A stretch of DNA of 64,000 nucleotides. It comes from Marthasterias glacialis. Its lineage: Eukaryota; Echinodermata; Asteroidea; Forcipulatida; Asteriidae. Location: assembly GCA_911728455.2 (NCBI GenBank), contig OU452222.1, positions 9,446,108 through 9,510,107 on the forward strand, read 5' to 3'. The position numbers and the translations under genes were made by a program. The first letter of the stretch is position 1. The number at the start of each line of letters is the position of its first letter. Under the pieces are notes generated by a model that was not told the origin of the DNA, ran no database searches, and was given only the letters and a program-made list of their open reading frames with translations. This document shows, in pieces, positions 12,733-23,839 of the stretch.

Positions 12733-12844
12733 CTGGTTGTGAAACAACTTGGTGTTTCGACCAGTGTGCTCTGAGTGTCTTGAGGAGTTGATCAAAATAT
12801 GATCAGAGCACACTGGTCGAAACGACGCGGTGGTTTCACCACCA
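12733..12844. repeat. Foldback element with a 21-bp perfect stem inside longer imperfect arms
   Basis: Arms 12754-12774 and 12803-12823 are perfect reverse complements (GTTTCGACCAGTGTGCTCTG...). Complementarity continues outward imperfectly, CTGGTTGTGAAAC against GTTTCACCACCAG. The loop is about 28 nt. It could be a small foldback transposon or an RNA hairpin; no mature small-RNA evidence is available. Confidence 0.75.
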
Positions 12845-13734
12845 GTTTTTTTTTTTCAGATTCACCACAACTCATAAGAGAGATTTATTTACATGGTGTT
12901 ACCGCAGACCTTACTAGAACATGTAGAAAGTATAGACTTTCTGCAACATCACGGATCACAGACATGTTTTACAACATTGCCATTTTGGTGATCACCTCTC
13001 TATACACCAGGTTCATGTTTATTGTCAATATTGAACAGATTCGAGCAGGTATTTTGTAATCGCTTCTGAAAACTGAAAACTGTGATGTCACTTTATAAAT
13101 TCACATACCAAGCTTACTTTTATGAAAAAAAGACTTTTGTAATTTGAGTTAAAAAAAGAGACTTTATGTGGTAAAATTACACAAAATGTTTCAACACTTG
13201 TGTCAGCCTAGCGCACAGCCACATTATGCACATTATATTAAGTTAGGGTAATGCAGAAGATATTTCCTTGCAGTGATTGGCTCAATACCGCGTCATGCGT
13301 AGTGCGCCTCACGCAACTGAAAAACGCGCTGCTTATCACCAAAAATGATTGCAGGCTGTTGGTGACGTCACAGCACCAGGTAATTATCTGGATTGGTTCA
13401 GTCTGGAAGCTGACTTATTAAAAAGTTCATACCAGTACTAATCCTCCAGGGAAACATCTCAGTCTGAAACTGTCAAAGGAAACAGCATTTGAAAATCCCA
13501 CATATCACTGTTGTGTATTTTGTTTGCTTCCAATATAAGAAGCCTCGATATTAATGTGCACAAAATCCCTAATAGAACAAACTTATTCTTAATTTTCACT
13601 AACAAATCTGGACCACCCCCTGATGAAGCTACTCCAGCAACCCCATAAATTTAAAAAATAGGCCTATCAATTTCCCATTGTGTGTGTTAGGAAAATCATT
13701 GGACTTGGTTTGTTTTCAAGTGTGCTGTAGTGGT
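12845..13734. other. No gene recognised
   Basis: Contains a frame to 13059 that reads out of the foldback element and has no family motif, then non-coding sequence with CG-containing patches at 13300-13380. Nothing could be assigned. Confidence 0.5.
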
Positions 13735-13930
13735 CTTATTCTATGAGTGGTGAATTTTGTCTTGCCTTGTGTTTGGACCAAAATGACATTGACTTGTGAC
13801 CTGACTTGTGACTGGACCAAATGACTTGTGACTTATTTGACTTGTGACCAAAATGACATTGACTTGTGACCTGACTTGTGACTGCACCAAATGACTTGTG
13901 ACTTGATTTGGACTTGCAAAAAAAGACTTG
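13735..13930 (+). repeat. 70-bp tandem repeat built on GACTTGTGAC
   Basis: AAATGACATTGACTTGTGAC recurs at about 13781 and 13851, a 70-bp period. Inside each unit the decamer GACTTGTGAC or GACTTGTGACT is itself repeated four to five times, so the structure is nested. Confidence 0.8.
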
Positions 13931-16900
13931 CTGTCATCTCTGAAAAACAGTGGTTTACTTTATGTTTGACAAAGTGTTTCTATTTATTTTCTTTCAGTTT
14001 TATGAATCCTGACTGGACTGCTCTGTGTATGAAGAGTCTAAATCATTGACCTAGAAGACATGAGTTCATTATTTTGAGGACAGCGATCGATTCTGAAGAG
14101 TAAGCCCCAAAATACCAAAATGGAAGTTTCCTGAAAAGCATGATGAGATCAAGTATTTTGTTTCACTCTGAAGAGAACAAAATCATGCAAATTTGGGCTA
14201 TAAAATTGAACTTAAGGGTTATTCAGAATTAACAATTTAAAAAGAAATAATCCTGAAAATGTTTGAAAAAAAAAGTTTTAAAATCAAAATTTTGTTTCAA
14301 TTTAAAAGAATAGGAAAAGGAAAAAATATGGGGAACAATTTTAATGTCCCAATAACTGATTTTCGGAAAACAGTATCAAAATAGAATATAGGAAGATACG
14401 GGTAAAATGAAATCTGCATTTATTTGAAAAAAAATGTTAACAGATGAGTTAAATCATATTTTTGTCTTTATTTTGAGTACAGGCATTTTCTTTCATAACT
14501 TTTTCACAAAACAATTAAGTTATCCTAAAAACTTATCAAAATGTTCAAGGAACTACTTTGAATGACAGCAATGAAAAGTTTCAGTGATATGTGAGCAATT
14601 TTGGATATCATGGTATTTGATAACAATAGCAATTGTTATTATTACTATTTATTTACTTTTTGTTTTGCTTGAAAACCATAGGCCAGAATGTTAACAAATA
14701 GTTCTTGAAAATCTGAGGAAATTTGTATACTCATAAATAAGCATGTTGTAATGGATTATACTTTGATGCCTTTCAAATGACTTAAACTTTTTCAAATGGT
14801 GCAAATGTTTTATTTTATATATATTCTGATATTTTGTGTAAAAATATTAAGCCATATACCACAAGGGAAACTGACTGGGTACATTTACAATTAATTTAGT
14901 GGGCGGACAACGAACAATTTACGATAGTGGGATTTCTTTAGAAATGCTGTAAGAAATAATTACTTGATTTTCCTTTACTTTTTCTCATTTATAAGCATGA
15001 CCAAAGATTTTAATTTAAATTTCTGGACAATTAATTCTTGGACAGTGTACGGACATTTTGTTAAATAAAATTTGCTGAGATACTATTAATATTGTTCAGT
15101 TGTTACTTTGTGAGGAAAGACTTAAAGATTTAACTATGATTGTATAATTTTGTTCTGATTTCCCATCACCCTATCAGGACGACTTTTTAGGACTTACGGG
15201 GTTGTGTGTGTGTGGGGGGGGGGGGGGGGGCGAGGCACTCCGTGTTTTCCAAAGTTTTCATGCGATTTTTATTAATCTTGCCACAAATTTTCATTTAACC
15301 AAGTTTTACATGATAACATACAAAATAATTTAAAAAATCCATTAGAGGGCATTTCGTGTAGTTATTTTGAAATGTATTGGTCAATATGTGTTTGTCTCTT
15401 TTATATTCTGTTTGTCCTTAATTAAATCTCGTTTTCATTATGAGGCTTAGAAAAGTAATATTAATGTGTGACAAGGTTTGGATCAAAACACATCGAGGCG
15501 CAGGTAGTTAGTGGGCGGGGCGTGGTCACAGTGTTAGAGTGCGCCCTCCCCTGAAAACTAATCTAAACCAAGACCAGCAAATCGATGTGTTTTAAACCTG
15601 TGCGCACGCACATTGGATTTTCAACAAGGCGAGCATGCGGCAGAGAGTGGGCAAGGTAAATTTCCATTTTGTCTTCATTTGCCACAATTGTTCGTTCAGT
15701 AAAATGCATAATAACATATCTTTAGGTGTTCCTTGTTCAAAAATAAAAACTGCTACACTTGTATACTACAGCTACTCAGTGTAACAACATATTATGAGTT
15801 TTAATGTTTCGCAAAAAATATTTCGAAAATGGCGACTCACCCGCCATACTCAGATTGGGAGTCCTGTGCTTTTCATGTTTTTAAAGGAACCTTATTTATA
15901 AGTTTGCTATCATAACTACCGGGTAATTATCAGCTCAATAGCTGGAAGTACAGAGAAATTATGATAATTTAGCCTAAACCCTCAAAATTAGGTACTTTCA
16001 GCCTGTGCCTGTCACTGAGTGTCAATGTCAGTTTTTCACTGATATTCACTGGTGTTACTGCTCAAGTCGTAGCCCATATAAATAGCACCAATCCACTTTG
16101 TATCATTGGTCCAGCACATGCAACCCAGACTTTGTGTGAGCTGTGGCTTTACATCCGCTTGATCAGAAAACTTGCTGATAGAAATATTTCCCTGCCACTG
16201 GAATTTATAGGATAGTCGCAAATTTTGTGGGAAAATTCAGATGCTTTTGAACGTGTATGCGAAAACAGAATAACATGTTTTTGTGGTTTAACAATTCCTT
16301 CCCCCATCCTCCCACATGTCTTATACACGCCTCCTGAGAAAATTTTCCCTTCCTTGTTATTTGTCTCTGTAAATAAAACTACAATAAAATGGCAGGCCCC
16401 TGTAAAGGTCACAATTCCCCTGCCTTAGACCAACTCTTGGGTGTGCCAGCCTCTAAGTCCCCTGTTGGTGCCAATATTTTTGTTTTTGGATTTGCTGTTT
16501 AAATAAATTTGTCCCAAAAGCTTTAACTTTTTCACTTCAGAAATAGACCCAGTAACTGGGGCGCTGTACTCCTTTTTAAAATTTTTGACATTGTCGGTCG
16601 TACTAACGCCCCAGAAAAGTATGTGTAAGTTCGTTTTAAAAGCTCTTATGGCGAAGCGGATTTGAAAACACATCTAAAAAAGTGGCCAAAATTACAACAA
16701 AGACTCTACAGAATTGCTGGAAAATCGCCTATTGGCTTCTCAAGATATCAAAGATGAAAATAGAATGCATTTAATTGTACTTACTATCACTTTCTGTCCT
16801 CCAAATGGATGATATTTTAGCCCACTAAAACCACTAAAAATGCAGCCGTTACAATCGCCATTTTACTACTAATAGTCACGTGATACTCAATGACTGTTTC

Positions 16901-17080
16901 CTTATGTGCAACCTTCACTGAAAGTTCCATTGGTCATGATTGACAGAGCGCGCACGCTGTACACAGTAGCCATTGTGGGGTCGTTGCACGACACAGCTGG
17001 TATCCTGCGTTGACTGCACAAGACAGTGTGCAAGTCAGGGCATCAGCGAACACGCAATCCTCGTAGTGTTAACGACTGAG
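13931..17080. other. No gene recognised; low-complexity and short inverted repeats
   Basis: A G-rich run at about 15210-15230 and a short inverted pair, AAAACACATCGA near 15487 and TCGATGTGTTTT near 15583. A segment near 16060-16200 resembles 52060-52200 in the same orientation. No exon could be supported. Confidence 0.5.
16060..16200 (+). repeat. Dispersed repeat, copy 1 (second copy about 52060-52200)
   Basis: Shares 'ccaatccactt', 'gactttgtgt', 'ggctttacatc' and 'aaaacttgctgat' in the same order and spacing with the + strand at 52060-52200. Family unknown. Confidence 0.5.
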
Positions 17081-17105
17081 AGTCACAAATCGACGAAACC
17101 AAAAC

Positions 17106-17876
17106 ATGTGCAACTACACAATGATGGGTACTACTCTGAAATTAACAAATAACTGTAAATATCTTGGCATCCACATCCAAGATAACATGAAGTGGAACAT
17201 GCAGAGTCAACATGCTGCATCAAAGGCTTCCAGAACACTTGGTTTCATACAAAGAAATTTTCACCATGCATCAATCAACATCAAAGAAAAACTGTACCAT
17301 CCCCTAGAACGTCTGCATCTGGAATATGGCGTAGCTGCATGGGACCCCTATTACGCCCAAAACATAAAAGTCTTAGAAAAAGTCCATCGCAGGGCAGCAC
17401 GTTTCACAACAAACAACTACTCCCGTGAAGCTAGCATCACTGAAATGTTGGAGACTCTCAAATGGGAAAACCTCCAAGATCGCAGGAGAGCCCACAGACT
17501 AACTTGCCTTTACAGAATTTACCACAATGAACTGGACATCCCCAAGACCTACATCACCCCAAAAACAAACAGAATAAGAAGAGGACATGACCAGCAGTTT
17601 AAACTCTACAACACCAACTTGGCACAATTCACAAACTCATTTTTTCCGCGTACTATTAAAGAGTGGAACAAACTCCCCCAAACCACCATAAAACAAACCA
17701 CCAAGAAATCGTTTAAGCGGAAGACCATTCCCCTCCCCCTTAAATCACCTCGTGACCACCTACCTTCTGTTAAAACTTCCCTGCGGAGTCCTATGGAGGA
17801 AAACCTACCAAGTACCAAGTACACAGTTTCTATTACTCATTTGATTGTACTACATACATTGTATTATATTTTGTGA
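17106..17876 (+). pseudogene. 5'-truncated non-LTR retrotransposon, C-terminal end of the reverse transcriptase ORF (CR1/Jockey-like)
   Basis: A 256-codon open frame with the block that follows the RT fingers/palm in CR1/Jockey-type ORF2: CKYLGIHIQDNMKW, SKASRTLGFIQRN, LERLHLEYGVAAWDP, LEKVHRRAARF, LKWENLQDRRRAHRL and a final FFPRTIKEWNKLP. The catalytic YADD core and the endonuclease are absent upstream, so the ATG at 17106 is only the first Met after a 5' truncation, not a real start. The frame is intact to 17876, indicating a fairly young copy. It cannot transpose on its own. Confidence 0.88.
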
Positions 17877-18705
17877 TAGTCTTTGACTTGCCCTGTATTA
17901 TTGTTCCTTGTAATATGGTCTGTACCACCCTTTGATGAAAATGGTTCATTTCTTCATTTTTAAAAATGGAAATTAGTTCTCCCACCATGAAATCACTGAA
18001 CCAAATCTTTTTTCCTCCTGTGGTTTAGCACACACAAGTGTTTCACATTAAAATATATCTGGTCGCTATATTGCATGAGTTTCATCAGCATACTATGTTG
18101 CCTCTCAGCTGAGCTTTATCTTCAAGGATGTTGGAAAGGATTTTACTGAAAGTTATGTCTTCCAAGAATGGAAAACCCAATGAACCCATCAGCCGGTCCA
18201 TCCAGTCTCAAGAGCATCAAATGCTTTGAATTTAGCACAAGGCAGACGTGGACAAAACTTGCCTTGGATCATCCCTCTGAACCAGCCAGGGTCAAATACT
18301 TTCCCTGGACAGCAATGGGCTCTTCCACAGGCAGACATAAAATGCTAGCGGACAGCATTCATACAACATGGCGGCACCCATGCTGATGATGCCGCTGCAT
18401 CTCTGGCCGCTTTTCTCTTACAATGCCCCTCATACAGTGGCTGACCATCATTGCCCAGCAACACCAAAGTGACCGACAACATCGGTGAGTCCGATTGAGT
18501 TTAAAGTTATTCCTACTAGCAGAGATGACTTCGGGTCCACAAGCTACACAGTCTTGGATGGGGGGATAAAAATAAGCCATGACACTGATGGGTCCGACTC
18601 GCTAAATCCAGGTGAATTATGTAACCCATTGCAAATCAGTGCGTACTCCAGTGACAGGGATGGCCCTTTCATGGTGGGAAAAACTTTGTTCAAACAAATT
18701 GGCAC

Positions 18706-19200
18706 GTGAAGATTTCAAACAGGAACTGTAAGCCAACCAGGTTCCAATAGCACAGGAAAAGTATTACAAGGCCCTGGAGGAACTGCCTCGCCAGGTGAAA
18801 TCCTCCTTCAAAGAAGCTCATTCTTTGCTAAAAGAACTACCATATTCATCTGCTAAAGGTAGCCTTATATATCTTTTAGATGCTTTGATGGATACGTCAA
18901 GCCCAGATTTGGTCGATGCTAGTTTAGTTTTGCAATACGTTACATAAATGCTTTTCCTGCTGGGATCAGTTAGCCAAAGCCTGGCACTGTCCAGGCAACA
19001 AGCTTTTGATGACCTTCTGAGCAGACGATTTGACAGCATCAAGCGAAATTCCCCTTCAAAGGGAGCATTGTTCAGAGGTAGACTTAGCCAAAGACATAGA
19101 GGAGGCAGAGAAAGCAAGGAAACTGGCTGCAAACGTGACTAAGACTTGGGGATCCATTGCTACTTCTTCTAAAGAGAATAAATTCTCCCCTTACTACTCG
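18706..19200 (+). pseudogene. DIRS-like gag remnant
   Basis: Translates as a helical gag-type protein interrupted by a stop near 18945 and a frameshift near 19080. Readable stretches are ALEELPRQVKSSFKEAH, LLGSVSQSLALSRQQAFDD and LAKDIEEAEKARKLAANV. The assignment rests on its position upstream of a DIRS-type RT and on the general pattern of DIRS ORF1 proteins. Confidence 0.55.
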
Positions 19201-19479
19201 GTAATAACCCGGAAGTTTGTGGGAGCCTGTCCTAATACCAAGGGAGACAAGGCTCAATCTACAAGTCTAAGTATGCGACCCAAAAATTTCCAGCACCAAA
19301 TTGAGAGTGAGTTCAAGCAGATCGGAAATCGGACACAAAGTTGCAGACAAGTTGTATTAAAGATTTGTTCCCGTTTGGTAGATCCCTCACACGGGACAGT
19401 TGGATACTACAATCGATCATTGGACACAAAATAGAATTTGTAACAGTTCTGTTCCAATCCCACCACAGCGTGCGGGTAA

Positions 19480-20300
19480 TGTCTATGAACTCCTAGTCTT
19501 AAGTAGAGATTACTCAAGAAGAGGTTCAGAAGTTATTGAACAAAGGGGCAATCACTGTGAAAAACCAGTTGATGGCCAGTTCATTTAGTCTATGTTCTTA
19601 ATTCCCAGAAAGTTGGAGGAACTTCGACCTGTTAGAAACCTATGTTCGCTCAACAAGTCTGTGAATTACCAACAAGGTTGCTCAACAAGTCTGTGAAATA
19701 CCAACAAGTATCTGGCTAGTAAAAGATCGACTACTTACTCAAGCAGACTTTATGACTACAACCAACCTCAAGGTTGCTTATTTTATGTTTCCCTTCATTA
19801 CGAACAATGGAAATATCTTCGATTCATGTTGCAGAATAATCTGTTTCAATTTACCTGCCTATACCTTTTGGGCAGTCGAGTGCTCCTCACACATTTACAA
19901 AAATCTTGAAGCATTTACAAAAATCAGTTGCAGCACACCTGTGAGAAAGAGGAATTTGATATGTGCTCTATCTGGACAACATCCTTATCCTTTGTAGATC
20001 CAAAGGAGCGACAGAAAGCAACCAGCTCATGGTCAGTCCGCTACGGTGACTAGGTTTCCTCATCATTTGGGCCAAATCACAGCTCCACCCCCTGCAATGG
20101 TTAACTTACAGTTTTACATCGATTGTCAGCCAAAAAAGTCAACCACATTTATTGTCAATTACTGCTAGGACATTTTGCTATCCCAGACCATAACAGTGAG
20201 GGAGTTGGCTCAGCTCATCAGTCAACTGTCACCAAGCATACAAGCGTGTTTCCAGCACCTCTCTGTATGACCGAAACTTGCTACAGAACAAGATTGCAGC
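19480..20300 (+). pseudogene. DIRS-like reverse transcriptase remnant
   Basis: Frame-shifted RT. The order NKGAITV, FGQSSAPHTFTKILK (compare PFGLSSAPRTFTK), LYLDNIL (compare YLDD) and ITVRELAQLISQLSP matches DIRS polymerases. The catalytic YLDD reads YLDN and several stops intervene, so it is inactive. Confidence 0.75.
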
Positions 20301-20439
20301 ACTAAGACAAAACAATTCATACAAGTCTCATAGAACTCCTGTCTCAGTCATCAAAAAAAAAAACTGGAAACCTGGATCAGTTGCATGAAGATTTGAAATG
20401 GTGGGACCCTTTTAATTCCGAATCCAGACAAAGCTTCAA

Positions 20440-22540
20440 AAAGATGCATCACACCAAGGTTTTGGTGCTTGCAGGATTGCAAGTGGCAAATTGTCCATGT
20501 TGACATTTATCAACAACAAGAAAAAACAAAAAGTGAACGTCTTAAAACTTCAAGCACAGAGAGAGGAGTTCCAAGTCAAACTCCAGAACAGATTTTGAAG
20601 GTTTAGAAGTCAAAGACTTAGCTCTTGAAGCACAAAGTGCAGTAAGATAACCTCAGTTAAAAGAGAGGAAGCAAAAAAAGTTGCATGATCATTGAGGACA
20701 GGCAAACAGAAAACCAGTGAGTACAAAAAATTGAGGCCATTGATTCACAAGATGAAAGAAGCTCAAGACAAATATCACACGAAACAGCTCTGAATATGCT
20801 GAGAAAGTCAAGAAAAGTAAAAAAAAAAAAAAAAAAAATAGAATCAGACAAAGAAAAGAGGAACAAATCAAGAGAGTTCTGGAGACAGGTAGAGGGCCAA
20901 AGGAAACCATCAAAAGAAGTAACACATAGACAAGAATACAACTGAGACAAAAAGATAGAAGTCTCACTGAAGACAGGGGTGAAGTACTTGAGGTATGCTC
21001 AAACCAAGAGTTATGTAGTTCCAAAACAAAACACTCTGAAAGAAAAGCAACAGCAGAGGTGTCATTAGAAAACACAGAAGCTACCACAAGTAAAGAAAGC
21101 AGAAGTTGAATATGCTCTGAAATTGATGAAAAGAAGTAAGGTCCCAGGTGAAGGTGAAAGAACGAGTGACATACATCATGGTGGTAATGAGGTTATGAAT
21201 AAAATCTTCATGGAACAAAAGATACCAAGACACTGAAAAGAAGCGAAAGTCTATCTTCTCCGTAAAAAAGGTGACAAAGCTGACATCAAGAATTACAGAC
21301 CCATCAGTCTTTTGTCACATCTCCACAAAAATTGAACCAAAATTATTCAAAACAGAATCAAGATGGTTCTAGATAAACATCAACCGAGAGAACAGGCTGG
21401 GTTCAGAAAAGGGTTGTCAACAACATACCATTTTATATGCACTCATCCAACTCATCGAAAAGGCTAATGAATACCAACTGGACCTGTGTATAGGGTTTAT
21501 TGACTATGAGAAGGCACTTGACTCAGTGGAACACAAAGATCTATTTCAAGCTCAGAGAAAAATGGAAATCAGCGAAGGCTATCTTAAGGAAGTAGAAAAT
21601 ATCTACACTGATGCAACATCAAAAATATACATTGACGATGACGTCTCTCAAGAAATAAACATTAATTAAAAGGGGAGTCTGGCAAGGCGATCCTTTATCA
21701 CCCAAAATATTGACTGCAGCAATGGAGGCTGTTTCAAGAAAAACCCCATGGAGGAAAGAGGGTGCAACATGGATGGAGAAATGCTGACCATGCGCTTTGC
21801 AGACGCTGTTGCTCTAATCACCTTTTACGTTAAAACTTGGACGCCTAAATAAATAAATGAACTAAACAGCAAAAGTAAAGAAACAACAGTGGAGGATCAA
21901 GAGATCAGTAGGGTCACAGAATACAAATACCTGGGCCAAACAGTAAAAATGGATAATAACACAAAAGAGGATGTTTCAACAAGAATTAGGACCAGATGGA
22001 GCTTCGATCCTTTGAACGCTACAGAGAGATACTTTGTAACAAGAACATACCAATGACTTTCTGGAGAAGGGTATTTTGATCGGTGTGTGCTACCAACAAT
22101 GACCTATGGGGCAGAAACATGGACTGGACAACAAAACAGCGCGCAAACTTTGTATGGCACAAAGAGCAATGGAAAGACAAAATGCTTCCTATCTCAACCA
22201 GAGACAGGGCCACTTGTGCGGAAATACGAAAGAAAATGAGATACAAACATCACATGGAAAGTAAAGCAGGCTAAATGGTGATGGGCTGGACACACTGCCC
22301 GAAAAACAGACAACAGATATGGATGACAAGACTAAAGGAGAGGCAAACAAGAACAGGGAAAAAGAGACGAGGCAGACAGAGAATAAGGTGGAGGGATGAC
22401 ATAAGATCGTATGCGGGAAGAAGATGGACAAGAGAACAGCAAGGAATAGGAGATGAATGGCATTTTCATGAGGAGGGCTACATCCGAACTGAATGAACAC
22501 AGCCTAATTATGCTGACTGCTGATGATGATGATGACATCC
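20440..22540 (+). mobile_element. RTE-like LINE, 3' two thirds, decayed
   Basis: Joins the DIRS relic without a clear gap. The RT reads in several frames: ALKLMKRSKVPGEGE, KKGDKADIKNYRPISLLSH, REQAGFRKG, then FIDYEKALDSVEHKDLF, GDPLSPK, and the C-terminal VLPTMTYGAETWT and KWWAGHTARKTD blocks. The far 3' end carries a (TGA)n tract (about 22521-22535), as often seen at RTE 3' ends. An A19 run at 20821-20839 sits in the upstream part. Multiple stops and frameshifts; no intact ORF. Confidence 0.82.
21090..22500 (+). pseudogene. RTE-like reverse transcriptase pseudogene
   Basis: Covers RT blocks from SKVPGEGE (catalytic subdomain 1) to the C-terminal TYGAETWT, GHTARKTD and KRRGRQRIRWRDDI motifs. 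The YADD box region near 21790 is degraded (reads FADAVAL). Frames change at least four times. Confidence 0.8.
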
Positions 22541-22605
22541 GAAAGAAAGATATGGTCATTGTCGTGGGAGTCTTTACTGCCAAAGTAGGAAAAGGCACTC
22601 ACAAC

Positions 22606-22835
22606 ATAGAATAATAATAATATGCAGTTCTTATATTGCGCTTTATTACATCCAATGAGCGTCTCAAAGCGCTCAGTATTTTTTTCTGCAAGGTATGCGG
22701 AGTTACGTTTTTGAAGTATGAGACCTGTTCCTTTACATAGCATGATGTCAAGGTTTACAAGGTGCTGTGGTGCAATCTGCGGCTGATCAAATCAGGAACA
22801 CCGGGGCGAACCCCTTCTTTTTGCGATAAGTTATA
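22606..22835. mobile_element. Short interspersed element nested in the LINE endonuclease
   Basis: Starts with (AAT)n and TATTGCGCTTTATTACATCC, followed by GCGTCTCAAAGCGCTCAG. It separates two halves of one endonuclease reading frame, so it is a nested insertion. It resembles, from memory only, short non-autonomous elements common in echinoderm DNA; no coding capacity. Confidence 0.5.
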
Positions 22836-23063
22836 AGGTGAGATGGATAAAGGAGGAGAGAAACTGATAAACTTCTTCATAATTGATAATGAGTTCTTCA
22901 CCAGTAACACAACTTTTCTACAACTGCCTAGAAGAATATATAAATGGACAGCACCAAATAGAATAGTCAAGAACCAGATTGACTGTTTGTTAACGCAGAA
23001 ACGATGGCAGCCCAGCATTAAAATTGCTTAAACTCTTAAACTTCTACCAGGCGCCGATTGTGG

Positions 23064-23183
23064 TTCGGATCACCAACTGCTTCTGGCTTAGATCTGCACC
23101 CATTTCGGATCACCAACTGCTTCTGGCTTAGATCTGCACCCATTTCGGATCACCAACTGCTTCTGGCTTAGATCTGCACCCAA
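23064..23183 (+). repeat. 40-bp unit triplicated inside LINE endonuclease
   Basis: TTCGGATCACCAACTGCTTC starts at 23064, 23104 and 23144; the three 40-bp units are identical. It duplicates the SDHQLL end of the endonuclease, and each unit contains an in-frame TAG. Confidence 0.93.
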
Positions 23184-23359
23184 TTGAAAGCAGCAAAGAA
23201 AACTAATAGACCAGTCAGCTTTACTGTGAACTGCATGAGTGACCAGTAGGCGCGGTTTTAGAGCCAATGTTTTTTTATTTTTCTTTCTTTCTTTATTTAT
23301 TTATTTAATTTAAAATAAAATTGGCGGGGGCTAGACCCCTTACATGCGACGTCACCTTC

Positions 23360-23590
23360 TAACAAAATTGAACGTGGATACCAAATTCCAACTCTTGTCC
23401 ATTGATGAAAATATCTGCAATTAATTCATCTTCTCCCTCTGTTTTGTCTTCCTGATGTTGATCTTGAGACCCATTAGTTCACTTTGATGCACCATTCTGT
23501 CAAGCAGGGTTTGCATGTCTGTTGCACTATTTGTGTATAGCGTTGTATCATCAGCGTAATGCAGGTTACTCTGTGCTAGCCCCCTATCTT
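23360..23590 (-). pseudogene. LINE reverse transcriptase fragment (YADD box), minus strand
   Basis: The reverse complement reads LHYADDTTLYTNSATDMQT, LLDRMVHQSELMGLKIN and IRKTK, the catalytic YADD and the following GLKINxxKTK block of a LINE RT, then INGQELEFGI after a frameshift. Its YADD is intact, unlike the copy at 21.8 kb. Confidence 0.82.
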
Positions 23591-23639
23591 AGCTCCACCT
23601 GTCCAACTGTCTCATGATGTGTACATCCCTGATGGGCTC

Positions 23640-23830
23640 CTTGCCGGGTATCGCCATCAAAAACCCAAATTCAACTAGAACAGTCACTTGTGTTTCCCAT
23701 TGCAACCTATGCTTGTGAAACCTGGACACTGAAGGCGGACAGAATGTTACAAATTCCATGGACAACGAGAAAGACAATAATGAGAGTGTGATTACTGAAG
23801 TCAGGATACAACATAGGTTAATCAACAATA
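23640..23830 (+). pseudogene. LINE RT C-terminal fragment
   Basis: Reads FPIATYACETWTLKADRML then PWTTRKTIMRV, the ATYGCESWTLK block that follows the RT core in several LINE families. It is in opposite orientation to the adjacent YADD fragment, so the two cannot come from one unrearranged insertion. Confidence 0.72.
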
Positions 23831-23839
23831 TAGATGCTT

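Larger units (their letters stand above)
18150..20440 (+). mobile_element. Decayed DIRS-like (tyrosine-recombinase class) retrotransposon, gag to RNase H/RT part
   Basis: Pieces are in DIRS order in shifting frames. A gag-like region (18.7-19.2 kb) reads YYKALEELPRQVKSSF, LLDALMDTSSPDLVDAS, LGSVSQSLALSRQQAF and DDLLSRRFDS. An RT follows, with NKGAITV near 19540, SSAPHTFTKILKHLQKSV near 19885 and a YLDN box near 19975. A downstream segment contains ITVRELAQLISQLSPSIQ near 20195. Many stops and frameshifts interrupt it. No tyrosine-recombinase part and no terminal repeats were found here, so it is a fragment. Confidence 0.75.
22541..23230 (+). pseudogene. Second LINE copy: apurinic-type endonuclease domain, interrupted
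   Basis: MVIVVGVFTAKVGKGTHN (compare GDFNAKVG of LINE endonucleases) at 22552-22605 is cut by about 230 bp of other repeat. It resumes at 22843 with KGGEKLINFFIIDNEFFTSN, IYKWTAPN and NQIDCLLTQKRW, and ends PGADCGSDHQLLLA at 23046-23087. The key Asp-Asn pair of GDFNA reads GVFTA, so the copy is dead. It lies 3' of the preceding LINE tail, so this is a separate insertion. Confidence 0.78.

Noticed and set aside
12799-13059. 86-codon frame at 12799-13059
   Set aside because: It starts inside the foldback element and has no family motif.
15205-15235. G-rich run as a possible quadruplex element
   Set aside because: A single homopolymer tract with no supporting context; likely sequencing-prone low complexity.
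17106-17876. Host gene with an ATG start at 17106
   Set aside because: The translation is the tail of a non-LTR retrotransposon RT; the start is a by-product of truncation.
20689-21087. 132-codon minus-strand frame rich in Phe and Leu
   Set aside because: Antisense of a K/E/A-rich LINE segment with an A19 run; a mirror reading, not a gene.
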